From Pseudomonadota bacterium (lineage in GTDB: Bacteria; Myxococcota_A; Polyangia; Polyangiales; Polyangiaceae), in NCBI GenBank assembly GCA_023431345.1, contig JAEYWK010000066.1, forward strand, positions 1 to 33,552: a stretch of 33,552 bases of DNA, written 5' to 3'. The position numbers and the translations under genes were made by a program. Under the pieces are notes generated by a model. The model saw nothing but the letters and a program-made list of their open reading frames with translations. It was not told where the DNA came from and ran no database searches. Positions 15,294 through 24,464 of the stretch are shown piece after piece (positions within the stretch are counted from its first letter, which is position 1; each line of letters opens with the position of its first letter).

Positions 15294-17111
15294 ATGTCCG
15301 AAGCCCGCCGCGAAAACATCCGTAACGTCGCCATCATCGCTCACGTCGACCATGGCAAAACCACTTTGGTCGACGCCATGCTGCGACAGACCGGCGTGTT
15401 CCGCGACAACGAAGCCGTCGCCGAGCGCGTGATGGACTCCAACGATCTGGAGCGCGAGCGCGGCATCACCATCTTGGCGAAGCACTGCAGCGTCAAATAC
15501 AAGGGCACGCTGATCAACATCATCGACACGCCCGGCCACGCCGACTTCGGCGGCGAGGTGGAGCGCACGCTCAAGATGGCCGACGGCGTGATCTTGCTGG
15601 TCGACGCGGCGGAAGGCCCGCTGCCGCAGACGCGCTTCGTGCTCGGTAAGGCCATCCAGCTCGGCCTGAACATCATCCTCTGCATCAATAAGATCGACCG
15701 CGGCGACGCTCGCCCCGACGACGTCTTGAACGAGGTGTTCGATCTGTTCGTGGAGCTCGAGGCCTCCGACGAGCAGACGAACTTTCCGACGCTCTACGCG
15801 ATCGGTAAGCTCGGCATGGCCAAGCACGAGCTGGAGCACGAGGGTAAGGACCTCACGCCGCTGTTCGACACGATCGTCGAGCGCGTGCGTCCGCCTCTGA
15901 TGGATGACGGCCCGCTGCAGCTGCTCGTGCACAACATCGAGCACGACGACTACGTCGGACGCCTGGCCATCGGCCGCATCAAGCGCGGCAGCGTCAAGGT
16001 CGGGCAAACGGTGGCCCTGATCGGCGAGAGCGGGACGCCCGTGAGCACCCGCCTGTCGGCCGTCTACGCCTTCGAAGGTAACAAGCGGGTCAAGATCGAC
16101 TCCGCCGACTGCTGCGACATCGTCGCGGTGGCGGGCCTCGAGGAGGTGCAGATCGGCGATACGCTCACCGCGCCCGAGCGACCCGAGGCCTTGCCGCGCA
16201 TCTCCGTGGAAGAGCCCACCATCAAGGTGCGCTTCGTCGTGAACTCTTCGCCGCTCGCGGGCAAGGTCGGCAAGTGGGTGACGTCGCGCCACCTGCGTGA
16301 TCGCCTGTTCCGCGAGGCTCGCCGCAACTTGGCGCTGCGCGTGGAAGAGACGGCGGAGCCGGACACGTTCTTGGTCTACGGCCGCGGCGAGCTGATGCTC
16401 GCCATCTTGGCCGAGACGATGCGGCGCGAAGGCTACGAGTTCGCGCTCGGCATGCCCGAGGTCGTGGTGAAGGACGTCGACGGCGTGAAGAGCGAGCCGG
16501 TCGAGCTCGTGATCGTCGACGTGCCCGACGCCTACGTGGGCGCGGTCACGACTCGCCTCGGCGAGCGCCGCGGCCAAATGATGAAGATGCAGAACCTGGG
16601 CTTCGGGCGCACGCGCATGGAGTTCAAGGTGCCGTCGCGCGGCTTGATCGGCTTCCGCTCCGCGTTCCTCACCGAAACGCGCGGCCTCGGCTTGCTCAAC
16701 TCGCTGTTCGAAGGCTGGATGCCCTACGCGGGCCCGATGCTGCGGCGCCCCAACGGCGCGATGGTGGCGGATCGCCAAGGCGTCGCGACGCCGTACGCGC
16801 TGTTCCACCTGTTGCCGCGCGGCATCCTGCACATCGAGCCCGGCACCGCGGTGTACGAGGGCATGGTCATCGGCGAGCACAACCGCCCCAACGATCTCGA
16901 CGTGAACTGCACGCGCGAGAAGAAGCTGACCAACATCCGCGCCGCCGGCCGCGACGAGAACGTGACGCTACCCCCCGCGCACATCCTCACGATCGACACC
17001 GGTATGGAGTGGATCGACAAGGACGAGCTGCTCGAGGTGACGCCCGATACCGTGCGCGTCCGTAAGCAGATCCTCGACGGCAATCGCCGCCCCCGCCGCG
17101 ACGACGAGTGA
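15294..17111 (+). CDS. typA: translational GTPase TypA/BipA
   Basis: TypA is a ribosome-binding GTPase related to EF-G, involved in ribosome assembly and stress adaptation. The 605-residue product has full family length. The G1 motif is AHVDHGKTTL (about 17-26), switch I is RERGITI, G3 is DTPGHADFGGEVERT and G4 is NKIDR. EF-G-like domains follow, then the TypA-specific C-terminal domain (GLIGFRSAFLTETRG, MVIGEHNRPNDLDVN, KLTNIRAAGRDEN). ATG 15294 gives MSEARRENIRNVAIIAHVDHG, matching relatives; no strong Shine-Dalgarno is seen. It is convergent with hflX, 67 bp away. Confidence 0.96.
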   Translation: MSEARRENIRNVAIIAHVDHGKTTLVDAMLRQTGVFRDNEAVAERVMDSNDLERERGITILAKHCSVKYKGTLINIIDTPGHADFGGEVERTLKMADGVILLVDAAEGPLPQTRFVLGKAIQLGLNIILCINKIDRGDARPDDVLNEVFDLFVELEASDEQTNFPTLYAIGKLGMAKHELEHEGKDLTPLFDTIVERVRPPLMDDGPLQLLVHNIEHDDYVGRLAIGRIKRGSVKVGQTVALIGESGTPVSTRLSAVYAFEGNKRVKIDSADCCDIVAVAGLEEVQIGDTLTAPERPEALPRISVEEPTIKVRFVVNSSPLAGKVGKWVTSRHLRDRLFREARRNLALRVEETAEPDTFLVYGRGELMLAILAETMRREGYEFALGMPEVVVKDVDGVKSEPVELVIVDVPDAYVGAVTTRLGERRGQMMKMQNLGFGRTRMEFKVPSRGLIGFRSAFLTETRGLGLLNSLFEGWMPYAGPMLRRPNGAMVADRQGVATPYALFHLLPRGILHIEPGTAVYEGMVIGEHNRPNDLDVNCTREKKLTNIRAAGRDENVTLPPAHILTIDTGMEWIDKDELLEVTPDTVRVRKQILDGNRRPRRDDE

Positions 17112-17178
17112 GCGTCCCCCGAAGCTGCGCGCGCCGCTCGCTGTGCGAGGACAGCGGGGTGACGCGCGCGCTACCGGC

Positions 17179-18879
17179 TCAAGCGCCGTAGAGCGCCCGG
17201 TCCGCCTGCTCTTGAGCTTCGCGGACCGCGCGCTGGTGATCGAGCAAGGCGAGCCACGACTCGATCCGGGCCAAGAGCGCCTTGGTCGAGGACTTGTCGA
17301 GCGCGGAGAGCGTGACGGAGTCGGGCTCTTGGGCGAGGGCGTGGCGCTCGTCTTCACTGAGCTTGTCCACCTTGTTGTAGACGCGTAGGCGCGGGGTGTC
17401 GTCCAGCTCGAGGTCACGCAGCACTTCACTCGTGGTGGTGACGTGCTCCGTGTGCTCGGCGTCCGAGACGTCGACGACCTCGACGATCAGGTCCGCGTCG
17501 GCCGCTTCCTCGAAGGTGGCGCGGAAGGCCGCGAACAGCTCTTTGGGCATTTGCCGAATGAAGCCCACCGTGTCGGTCAAGATCACGTCCCGCCCACCGG
17601 GCAAGAACAGCTTGCGCGCGCGCGTGTCGAGGGTCGCGAACAGCTTGTCTTCGGCGAGCACGCCCGCGTCGGTCAGTGTGTTGAGCAGCGTGCTCTTGCC
17701 GGCGTTCGTGTAACCGACGATGGCTACCACCGGCAGATCGCTGCCGGCGCGCTTACGGCGTCGCTCGGCGCGCTGCCGCTCGAGCCCGCGCAGCTCCTTC
17801 TCGAGGCGATGCACGCGCTCTCGCGCGCGGCGACGGCCGATCTCGAGCTTGGTCTCGCCGGGGCCGCGTCCGCCGATGCCGCCCGTCAAGCGGCTGAGCG
17901 AGTCGTCCTTCTGGCCGAGGCGGGGCAGCGTGTACTTGAGCTGAGCCAGCTCGACCTGCAGCTTGCCGTCGCGGCTCTCCGCGCGCTGCGCGAAGATGTC
18001 CAAGATCACCTGCGTGCGATCGAGCACCTTCAAATCAGTCTGCTTCGCGATGGCGTGGGCCTGGGCCGCGCTCAGATCGCAGTCGTAGATCAGCGTCTCG
18101 GCGCCGAGGTCTACCGCTTGCATCACGACGTCTTCCAGCTTGCCGGCGCCGATGACGAAGCGCGGATCGGGCTGGTCACGTAGCTGAATCACGCGCTCGA
18201 CGACGTCGACGCCGGCGGTGCGCGCGAGGCTCTCGAGCTCCGCCAAGCGGGAGCGAGCGTGACTGCCAGCGCCAGGCTTTCTCTTGTCGCCGACGTGAAT
18301 CAAGATGGCTCGGCCGTCTTTGGCCGTGACCTCGCGTGTGCGCGCTTGCTGCGCGAACTCGGCCTCGAGGGCCGCGATCAGCTCGCCGAAATGCGGCTGC
18401 GCCTGGCCGTAGGGGAAGGGGCCGGCGACCGTGTAGGGCAAGCCTTTGCCCTCGAAGGTGGGCGTGTTGTACGCCCACGTGAAGCGCTGCGGCTCGCCCA
18501 CGGGGTTGAGCAAGATCGCGGCCACCAAGTCGAGCCGCAGCCGCGTGAGATCGGTCAAGTCGTCACGCGTGAGCGGCTCGTTGAAGAGGTGCGTGTGCAC
18601 CAAACGGAGCGCGCGAAAGCGACCTTCGGCGGCGCGCAGGCGGCCGATGTCGGGCAGCATCAGGCCTGAAGCGTGGCCGACGATGACATAGTCGACCTCG
18701 CCCGAGCGGTGCACCAGCGCGCCCACCTGGCGCTTCGTCTCGCGCGAGGCGTCGGCGAGCGAGCGTACGAGCTCGGGAGTCGCGATCTTGTCGTTGGGGA
18801 CGCGCCTGCGGTAGATGCGCTCGAGGGCTCGAATCGCGCTCGCGCTCAGGCCGGTGGTGTTTCCGTAAAGCTCGGGCAT
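17179..18879 (-). CDS. hflX: GTPase HflX with long N-terminal domain
   Basis: HflX is a ribosome-associated GTPase that splits stalled or heat-damaged ribosomes. The core is clear: PRFVIGAGKLEDV in the N-terminal HflX domain, the Arg-rich linker GGIGGRGPGETKLE, P-loop GYTNAGKSTLLN, G3 DTVGFI and G4 NKVD. At 566 residues it is about 140 longer than the E. coli protein. The extra part is N-terminal (about 1-190) and starts MPELYGNTTGLSASAI. This extended architecture is known in other phyla such as clostridia. Within it RLVHTHLFNEPLTRDD (H95, H97, T104, D107) resembles a degenerate JAMM metalloprotease motif. It is transcribed convergently to typA. Confidence 0.94.
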   Translation of the reverse strand: MPELYGNTTGLSASAIRALERIYRRRVPNDKIATPELVRSLADASRETKRQVGALVHRSGEVDYVIVGHASGLMLPDIGRLRAAEGRFRALRLVHTHLFNEPLTRDDLTDLTRLRLDLVAAILLNPVGEPQRFTWAYNTPTFEGKGLPYTVAGPFPYGQAQPHFGELIAALEAEFAQQARTREVTAKDGRAILIHVGDKRKPGAGSHARSRLAELESLARTAGVDVVERVIQLRDQPDPRFVIGAGKLEDVVMQAVDLGAETLIYDCDLSAAQAHAIAKQTDLKVLDRTQVILDIFAQRAESRDGKLQVELAQLKYTLPRLGQKDDSLSRLTGGIGGRGPGETKLEIGRRRARERVHRLEKELRGLERQRAERRRKRAGSDLPVVAIVGYTNAGKSTLLNTLTDAGVLAEDKLFATLDTRARKLFLPGGRDVILTDTVGFIRQMPKELFAAFRATFEEAADADLIVEVVDVSDAEHTEHVTTTSEVLRDLELDDTPRLRVYNKVDKLSEDERHALAQEPDSVTLSALDKSSTKALLARIESWLALLDHQRAVREAQEQADRALYGA

Positions 18880-19093
18880 TCCAGTAAGAAGCGACGCAAA
18901 ACTTAGCTTCTGCGCGCACCTCCGACAACCAACGACACGAAAATAGTGGCTTTGCGCCGCGAAATGTCACGCCCAGGGTGGGCAATGGCGCGGGAGAAGG
19001 AGCGCGAAGTAGCCGCCGCGCTGGCGCGCACGAAGCTCGCAGTGGACGTCGAGGCGCGCGCCTGAAAACATCGTTTCATCAGGAGGTGCGTGC

Positions 19094-20683
19094 ATGCGAC
19101 ACGCCGCGCGATCTCGTCTTGGTTCAGTAACGACTCTCGAGCGGGCGCTAGGCCTCGTAGCGTGCCTCGCAGGCTCGACGCTCGGCGCCTGCGAGCTCGG
19201 CGACGGGGATTGGGAGCGCGACCAGAGCAGCGGCGCGACCAGCTCGCGCGGCGGCGGAGGCGGTGCGGCCGCTGGCACCAAGAGCACCGGGGGGCGGCCA
19301 GGCAGCTCTGGCATCTCCGGCGAGCCGGCCACGAGCGAGGGAGGCGAGTCTGCGACGGGCGACGTCCCCGCGAGCTACCCGGAGCCCAAGATCGAGTCGA
19401 TGTCGCCGGAGTCCGGGGCGTACGGCACCCTCGTCACCATCACCGGCGAGGGGCTCGGCAGCTCCCAGCTGAAGGGGGTAACGCTTGCGCTCGGTAGCCA
19501 AGGTGAGGTGGAGCTCACGCCCGCCTCGCGTGAGCTCGTCGTGTCATGGAGCGACGAAGAGATCGTCTTCCGCTACCCCTTCCCGGCCGAAGGCCCCGCC
19601 GTGCTCACGACGCCGAAGGGCACGCTGGTGGCGGGGGACTTTCAGCCCACCTGGCACGTAGCCCGCGAGCTCGACAAGGCGCCTGCCAAGAGCGTGCTCG
19701 CCAGCATCAGCGGCGCGGCAGGGCAGATTTCGCTCCTCTTCGACACGATGCCGCTGACGCTGCTCGAAGTCAGCGCCGCGGGCGTCACGGAGCGCGCGGT
19801 GACCGCGCCGAGCCTGGTCCCATCGAGCGCGCGGCTCTATTTGAATGCCCAAGCCGAGATCGAAGGCGTGGGCGTCTCGAACGCCGCCGAGCCAGTGATC
19901 GTGCATTTGCAAAACCAAGCCGGCGATCTCGTCGCGCAAGCGACCACGATCGCGCTCTCGGCGAGCGAGTTCGGGGTGGCGGGCGGCTCCGAAGGCGCCG
20001 CGGTCTGGATGCGGCGGAGCGCGGGTTGGTTCCGCGCGCGTCCCTCCGGCGCGACGTGGGCCCAAGACAAAGGACCGATCGCCGACGCCGACGAAGATGC
20101 GCCCGACCGCGCGTCGGGGAGCACGAGCGACGGCTCGCTCTTCGTCGCGTGGTCGGTCGATACGGGTAACTTCCTCGACGACATGGAGGCGCCCTACATG
20201 GCCAAGCTCGCGCCGACCGCCACCAAATTCGCGGCCGCGACGCGGGCGGGAGGCAACGTCGATGACTACGTGACCGGGCTCACCCTGACGAGCCACGGCG
20301 ATGGCTTGGTCGTGCGGGTGTGCGGCAGCGACGTCGATCCGTTCGGGCTCTCCGGCACCGATCGCTATTGCTACGATTCCCTGCACGCGCCGAGCGGCGC
20401 CGCGCTGCTGCACGTGCCGGTGGAGGCCAAGTCGGTGACCTGGGCCTTCACGCACGAGCGCGCGGTCGCCGCCTACTGCCACAGCGATCGCAGCTGGCTG
20501 ATTCGCTCGAGCACGGACGTCGAGAGCGCGCCCGGCGCCCCGGTTGGGGAGGTCGTAGCGTTCCCGTGCCCGGAGGCGGTCGCGCTCGAAGTGAGCGGAG
20601 AGGGGGACTACCTGCCGGTGATTCGCTGGGCCGGTAAGACCTACCTGCTCGAGCGAAATCCGGCCGCCGCTCCAGCCGAGTGA
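19094..20683 (+). CDS. lipoprotein with IPT/TIG domain
   Basis: The 529-residue product starts with a long signal region ending in a lipobox (STLGAC, about residue 33), followed by a Gly/Ser-rich linker (about 40-90). At about 98-180 there is an IPT/TIG immunoglobulin-like domain (KIESMSPESGAYGTLVTITGEGL, shown in pieces: SPESGAYG, VTITGEGLG). The rest (about 185-529) is beta-rich with several TW/SW/FVAW strands spaced like a propeller (SDGSLFVAWSVD, LLHVPVEAKSVTWAF), and has no recognised family. Likely outer-membrane anchored. Start ATG 19094 follows a near-perfect AGGAGG at 19081-19086. It lies 68 bp before thrB, probably with a separate function. Confidence 0.8.
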   Translation: MRHAARSRLGSVTTLERALGLVACLAGSTLGACELGDGDWERDQSSGATSSRGGGGGAAAGTKSTGGRPGSSGISGEPATSEGGESATGDVPASYPEPKIESMSPESGAYGTLVTITGEGLGSSQLKGVTLALGSQGEVELTPASRELVVSWSDEEIVFRYPFPAEGPAVLTTPKGTLVAGDFQPTWHVARELDKAPAKSVLASISGAAGQISLLFDTMPLTLLEVSAAGVTERAVTAPSLVPSSARLYLNAQAEIEGVGVSNAAEPVIVHLQNQAGDLVAQATTIALSASEFGVAGGSEGAAVWMRRSAGWFRARPSGATWAQDKGPIADADEDAPDRASGSTSDGSLFVAWSVDTGNFLDDMEAPYMAKLAPTATKFAAATRAGGNVDDYVTGLTLTSHGDGLVVRVCGSDVDPFGLSGTDRYCYDSLHAPSGAALLHVPVEAKSVTWAFTHERAVAAYCHSDRSWLIRSSTDVESAPGAPVGEVVAFPCPEAVALEVSGEGDYLPVIRWAGKTYLLERNPAAAPAE

Positions 20684-20751
20684 GGCCTTACCGGCGATTC
20701 GCGGTGATTTTTCAGGGGCGCGGGCGCGTCTTCGCCGGCATAGTCGCGCCC

Positions 20752-21723
20752 GTGGCGCTCTTGACCCCTCTGCCGCTCGCTGACGCGGCGCGGCTCTCGC
20801 GTGAGTTCGGGCTCGACGTGACGGCGATCGAGCCGCTCGAGGCCGGCTCCGTCAACTCCAACTTCGCGCTGACGACGGCTGACGGTGGCCGGTACTTCGC
20901 TCGCCTCTACGAGGAGCAGGACCGCGCCGGGGCGCTGGCTGAGCTGCGGCTCGTGGCCGCGTTGGGTGACGCGGGCGTGCCGGTCGTCCGCTGCTTGCCG
21001 CGGGCGGATGGTGCGGGCGTCGGGGACTTCGGGGGCAAAGCGTTCGCGGTGTTTCCCTGGCTGGAGGGCGAGATCGCTTGCCAAAAGCGCGTCACGCCGG
21101 CGCTCTGCCGCGCGCTCGGCGCCGCGCTGGCTCGGGTGCACCTCACGACCGACCAAGTCGAGCGCCCGAGCGAAGGCCGCTTCCGCATCGTCGACTTGCG
21201 CGCCCGGCTCGAGCGCGCGGAGCAGTCCGGCCGCCGCGAGCTCGTCGCGGACGTCGCGTTCATTCGCGAGCGGCTCGCTCACTACGAGCTCGCGCGCGCG
21301 CAGGTCGCGGCGCCGTGCGGCGTGATCCACTCCGACCTCTTCCGTGACAACGTGCTGTGGACGGCGGGCGGCGAGCTCCTGGCCCTGCTCGACTTCGAGA
21401 GCGCCTGCTACGGCGCGTTCGCCTACGACATCATGGTGACGATCGCGGCCTGGTGTTACGGCCAGAGCTTCGAGCGCCCCCGAGCCGAAGCGCTGCTCGC
21501 TGGCTACCGCGCGGTGCGCCCGCTCGCCGCTGACGAGGTGAGGGCGCTGAAGGTGGAAGGCGCCATCGGCTGCTTGCGCTTCGCGACCACGCGCATCACC
21601 GACTTTTCCCTCCGCGCCGAGCCGGGGCAGCCCCCGGCCCGCGACTACCGGCGCTTCCTCGACCGGCTGCGCGCCATCGAGGCGGGAGTTTTGGACGACG
21701 TGCTCGTCCACGCTCTGGGCTGA
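20752..21723 (+). CDS. thrB: homoserine kinase (APH-fold ThrB type)
   Basis: This enzyme phosphorylates homoserine to O-phosphohomoserine for threonine synthesis. The 323-residue product belongs to the aminoglycoside-phosphotransferase-fold homoserine kinases. Visible are GSVNSNFAL near the N terminus, the catalytic loop VIHSDLFRDNVLW (HxDxxxxN), and the metal-binding LLDFESACYG. The start is placed at GTG 20752, because MALLTPLPLADAARL then aligns with the usual MAVFTPVS start of the family. The frame stays open back to GTG 20680, overlapping the lipoprotein stop, but those 24 residues have no counterpart. argH follows 26 bp later, so both amino-acid genes may be co-transcribed. Confidence 0.88.
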   Translation: MALLTPLPLADAARLSREFGLDVTAIEPLEAGSVNSNFALTTADGGRYFARLYEEQDRAGALAELRLVAALGDAGVPVVRCLPRADGAGVGDFGGKAFAVFPWLEGEIACQKRVTPALCRALGAALARVHLTTDQVERPSEGRFRIVDLRARLERAEQSGRRELVADVAFIRERLAHYELARAQVAAPCGVIHSDLFRDNVLWTAGGELLALLDFESACYGAFAYDIMVTIAAWCYGQSFERPRAEALLAGYRAVRPLAADEVRALKVEGAIGCLRFATTRITDFSLRAEPGQPPARDYRRFLDRLRAIEAGVLDDVLVHALG

Positions 21724-21749
21724 GCGGCAAATCGCGCTATAAGCGCGCC

Positions 21750-23138
21750 ATGACCGTCGCGCGAGGTGGCAGACTCCCCGAACAAATCGACGCCGCCATG
21801 GAGCGGCTGAACACCAGCGTGGATGTCGACAGCGAGATGTGGCGCGAAGACATCCAGGGCTCGATGGCGCACGCGCGCGGCCTTTCGCGCGCCGGGGTGC
21901 TCACCTCGGCCGAAGCGGACACGCTCGTGACAGGGCTCGAGCAGATTCGTGGTGAGATCGAGCGCGGCGAGCTGGTCTGGAAGCGTGAGCGCGAAGACGT
22001 GCACATGAACATCGAAGCGCGCTTGACGGAGATCGTCGGCGCCGTCGGCGGCAAGCTGCACACCGGTCGCTCGCGCAACGATCAGGTCGCGACGGACCTG
22101 CGGCTGTGGTCGCGCCGCAAGACCGACGAGACCATCGCCGCCGTCGAGGGCTTGGGCGACGCGATCTTGGCCGTCGCCGAGCGCGAGATCGACACCTTGA
22201 TGCCCGCATACACGCACCTGCAGCGCGCTCAACCCAGTCGTCTGTCGCACCACCTGATGGCCTGGCAGGAGATGCTGCTGCGAGATCGCGGGCGCTTGAT
22301 CGACGCGCGCGCGCGCCTGAACGAGTCGCCGCTGGGCGCGGGCGCGGTGGCGGGGACGGGCTTTCCGCTGGATCGCGCGGGCGTCGCGGCCGAGCTCGGC
22401 TTCTCCGCGCCGATGCAAAATTCGATCGACGCCACTGGAAGCCGCGATTTCTTGATCGAGCTCTCGAGCGCGCTGTCCATCTTGGGGGTGCACCTCTCGC
22501 GCATCGGGGAAGAGATCGTGCTGTGGTCGAGCCAGGAGTTCGGCTTCATGGCGCTGTCCGCCGCGTTCTCGACCAGCTCGTCGATGATGCCGCAGAAGAA
22601 GAACCCCGACGTCGCGGAGCTGGTGCGCGGCAAGGCGGCGCGCCTGATGGGTTCGGTGACGACCTTGATGGCGCTCGAGAAGAGCCTGTTCTTCGGCTAC
22701 GGGCGTGACCTGCAAGAGGACAAGCGACCCATCTTCGACGCTTTCGAGTGCGCGCTCGTCTCGCTCTACGCGCTCACGGGCGCGATCGCGACGGCGGAGT
22801 GGAAGCGCGATAGGCTGCGCGAGGCGCTCAATCAGGGCCACCTCTGCGCCACGGATTTGGCGGATTTTCTCGTGCTTCAAGGGCTGCCGTTTCGAGAAGC
22901 TCACCACGTGGTGGGCGCGCTCGTGCGCGAGGCGGAGCAGCGAGGAGTGCAGCTGGGCGAGCTGCCGGCGGACGTGCTCCAGGCTGCGCACGCGTCGCTG
23001 CAGGGCGACGCGCTGCGCTCGGCGCTCGATCCGGCGCAGGCCGTCGAGCGTCGCGCGCTCGTGGGCGGCCCCGCCAAGGCCACCGTGCAGGGCGCGATCG
23101 CCCACGCGCGCGCGCGCTGGCAGCGCTCGCCAGGCTAA
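21750..23138 (+). CDS. argH: argininosuccinate lyase
   Basis: ArgH splits argininosuccinate to arginine and fumarate, the last step of arginine synthesis. The 462-residue product has standard length. Superfamily signatures are HTGRSRNDQVATDLRL (about 97-112), YTHLQRAQP, and the mobile loop SSSMMPQKKNPDVAEL (catalytic Ser region, about 280-295). RDLQEDKRPIFDAF follows. The N terminus reads ARGGRLPEQIDA where many homologues have WGGRF, a mild deviation. ATG 21750 follows a GCGC-TATAA-GCGC hairpin but no strong Shine-Dalgarno. The gene ends in front of two strong hairpins at 23245 and 23303. Confidence 0.96.
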   Translation: MTVARGGRLPEQIDAAMERLNTSVDVDSEMWREDIQGSMAHARGLSRAGVLTSAEADTLVTGLEQIRGEIERGELVWKREREDVHMNIEARLTEIVGAVGGKLHTGRSRNDQVATDLRLWSRRKTDETIAAVEGLGDAILAVAEREIDTLMPAYTHLQRAQPSRLSHHLMAWQEMLLRDRGRLIDARARLNESPLGAGAVAGTGFPLDRAGVAAELGFSAPMQNSIDATGSRDFLIELSSALSILGVHLSRIGEEIVLWSSQEFGFMALSAAFSTSSSMMPQKKNPDVAELVRGKAARLMGSVTTLMALEKSLFFGYGRDLQEDKRPIFDAFECALVSLYALTGAIATAEWKRDRLREALNQGHLCATDLADFLVLQGLPFREAHHVVGALVREAEQRGVQLGELPADVLQAAHASLQGDALRSALDPAQAVERRALVGGPAKATVQGAIAHARARWQRSPG

Positions 23139-23244
23139 TGCCGCTGCGAGCTCGGACGCAGACCACAGCTAGAGCGACAAACGGTTTGCTGGGGCAACGA
23201 AGTTCACGAGCTAGCACCGAGCAGAGCCGGCGCGTGGGGGGAGG

Positions 23245-23269
23245 CTCGCCTGAATTCACTTCAGGCGAG
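23245..23269. terminator. hairpin downstream of argH
   Basis: CTCGCCTGAA (23245-23254) and TTCAGGCGAG (23260-23269) form a perfect 10-bp stem around TTCAC. It is followed by GGGGGCGG, not a T-run. First of two hairpins in the convergent argH/membrane-protein gap. Confidence 0.6.
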
Positions 23270-23302
23270 GGGGGCGGCGCGAGCTGCCCCCACCAGGAAA
23301 GG

Positions 23303-23341
23303 TCTAGAACGCCGAGCGGTCAAACCGTTCGGCGTTCTAGA
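23303..23341. terminator. long hairpin overlapping the end of the minus-strand gene
   Basis: TCTAGAACGCCGA-G-CGG and CCG-T-TCGGCGTTCTAGA pair over 17 positions with a G-T wobble, around loop TCAAA. The minus-strand gene's stop (23337-23339) lies inside one arm. A bidirectional terminator is likely. Confidence 0.65.
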
Positions 23342-24395
23342 AGCGCAGGCGGGCGCTCTGGGGATCGAGCCCGCCGTACTGCCAGGGGGCGGCGCTGGGA
23401 CGCCCTGCGTCGAAGGCGCCCGCTCGCCACAGCACGAGGCTCGTCGCCGCGACCGCCGTGACCCCCACGATCGCGGCCCCGGCCCACGCCGGCAGCCTGC
23501 GCTCGCTGGCGAGTGGCTTGAAGGCTGGCTCAGGTCGCTCGCGCCAGGTCAAGAAGGGACCGCAGCCGGCGGGCGTGCACAGCGACACCTCGATGCCTTG
23601 AGCCGTGGGCCGCACGAGGGCGAAGCGTGGACAAGCGACGCCGGCAGGGGGCACGGCGCCGTGAGCCAGCGCGGCGGCGTCGAGCGCGCCGAGATCGTCG
23701 GCGCTGCACGGGGCCAGCACCGGCACGGGAAGCTCGAGCTCGCGAACCTCCCCGGTGATTTCTCGGAACTCCGCGTGCACGACGCGGCCGCGCCTCAGCA
23801 CCCGGAGCTGGTGCAGCCCGGGCAGGAGCTCGACGTCGCGCGCGCTTCGAGCCACGCCGTCCACCTCGAGCTCGTCGGCCTGCGCGAGCCCGCGCACGGC
23901 GATGCGGACGGGGATGGCGCTCGCGGCTTCACTCGCGGCGCTTTCTCCGAACGGGGCCGCGCGCGGCCCTTCGAGGGCGGCCCTGCGTTGCTCGAACAGC
24001 CTCGCGCCCTCTGCGTCCGTGTGCGCCGCCGCTCGCGCGCGGAGCGCCATGCTCTCCGCGAGCAGCCACGCGCCCTGAGGTAGGTCAGGGTGCGCGAGCA
24101 GCGCCTGCTCCACGCGCGCGAGGCGCTCGAGGGCCGCTGCTTCTTCGAGCGCAGAGAGCGCGGTAGCTGCCTGCTCGAGCTCCGCCTCTATCTCGTCCGC
24201 CAGGGTGCTCGACGTGCCGTACGGCCGGGCCGTCGCTCCGCGGCTCAGCTCGACGAAATTCAGCCCCCGCGCGGCGCCGTACTCGCGAACCAGCGCGCTC
24301 GCGCTGGCGTTCGCATTCGCGTTCGCTTTCCACCGGTGCGGCGCCGCAAGCGACGTCGACGCTGAAATCCAGAGGAAAACGACCGTAGGGCTCAA
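23337..24395 (-). CDS. exported protein with PEGA-like domain and C-terminal membrane segment
   Basis: The 352-residue product has a hydrophobic N terminus (TVVFLWISASTSLAA), then a low-complexity KANANANASASAL run. A helical region rich in Ala/Glu/Leu follows (about 65-150). A PEGA-like beta module is at about 160-235 (DELEVDGVARSARDVELLPG, LHQLRVLRRG). Four Cys lie in CSADD, VACPRF and CTPAGCGPF. A membrane helix comes near the C terminus (AWAGAAIVGVTAVAATSLVLW). The start is TTG 24395, the only one giving the signal-like N terminus; no Shine-Dalgarno is visible, so the start is uncertain. Family and function not recognised; similar layouts occur in Myxococcota. It is divergent from the MglA-like gene. 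Confidence 0.65.
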   Translation of the reverse strand: MSPTVVFLWISASTSLAAPHRWKANANANASASALVREYGAARGLNFVELSRGATARPYGTSSTLADEIEAELEQAATALSALEEAAALERLARVEQALLAHPDLPQGAWLLAESMALRARAAAHTDAEGARLFEQRRAALEGPRAAPFGESAASEAASAIPVRIAVRGLAQADELEVDGVARSARDVELLPGLHQLRVLRRGRVVHAEFREITGEVRELELPVPVLAPCSADDLGALDAAALAHGAVPPAGVACPRFALVRPTAQGIEVSLCTPAGCGPFLTWRERPEPAFKPLASERRLPAWAGAAIVGVTAVAATSLVLWRAGAFDAGRPSAAPWQYGGLDPQSARLRF

Positions 24396-24464
24396 AGGTG
24401 GCCCATGTTAGTATGAAAACCTTGTTCATTCGCAGCCCCGTGATGCGCTGGACCCGAGGTGCTC

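Noticed and set aside
18964..19065. Small 33-codon frame (MSRPGWAMAREKEREV...) before the IPT lipoprotein
   Set aside because: No Shine-Dalgarno, no recognisable family, and length is easily reached by chance at this G+C.
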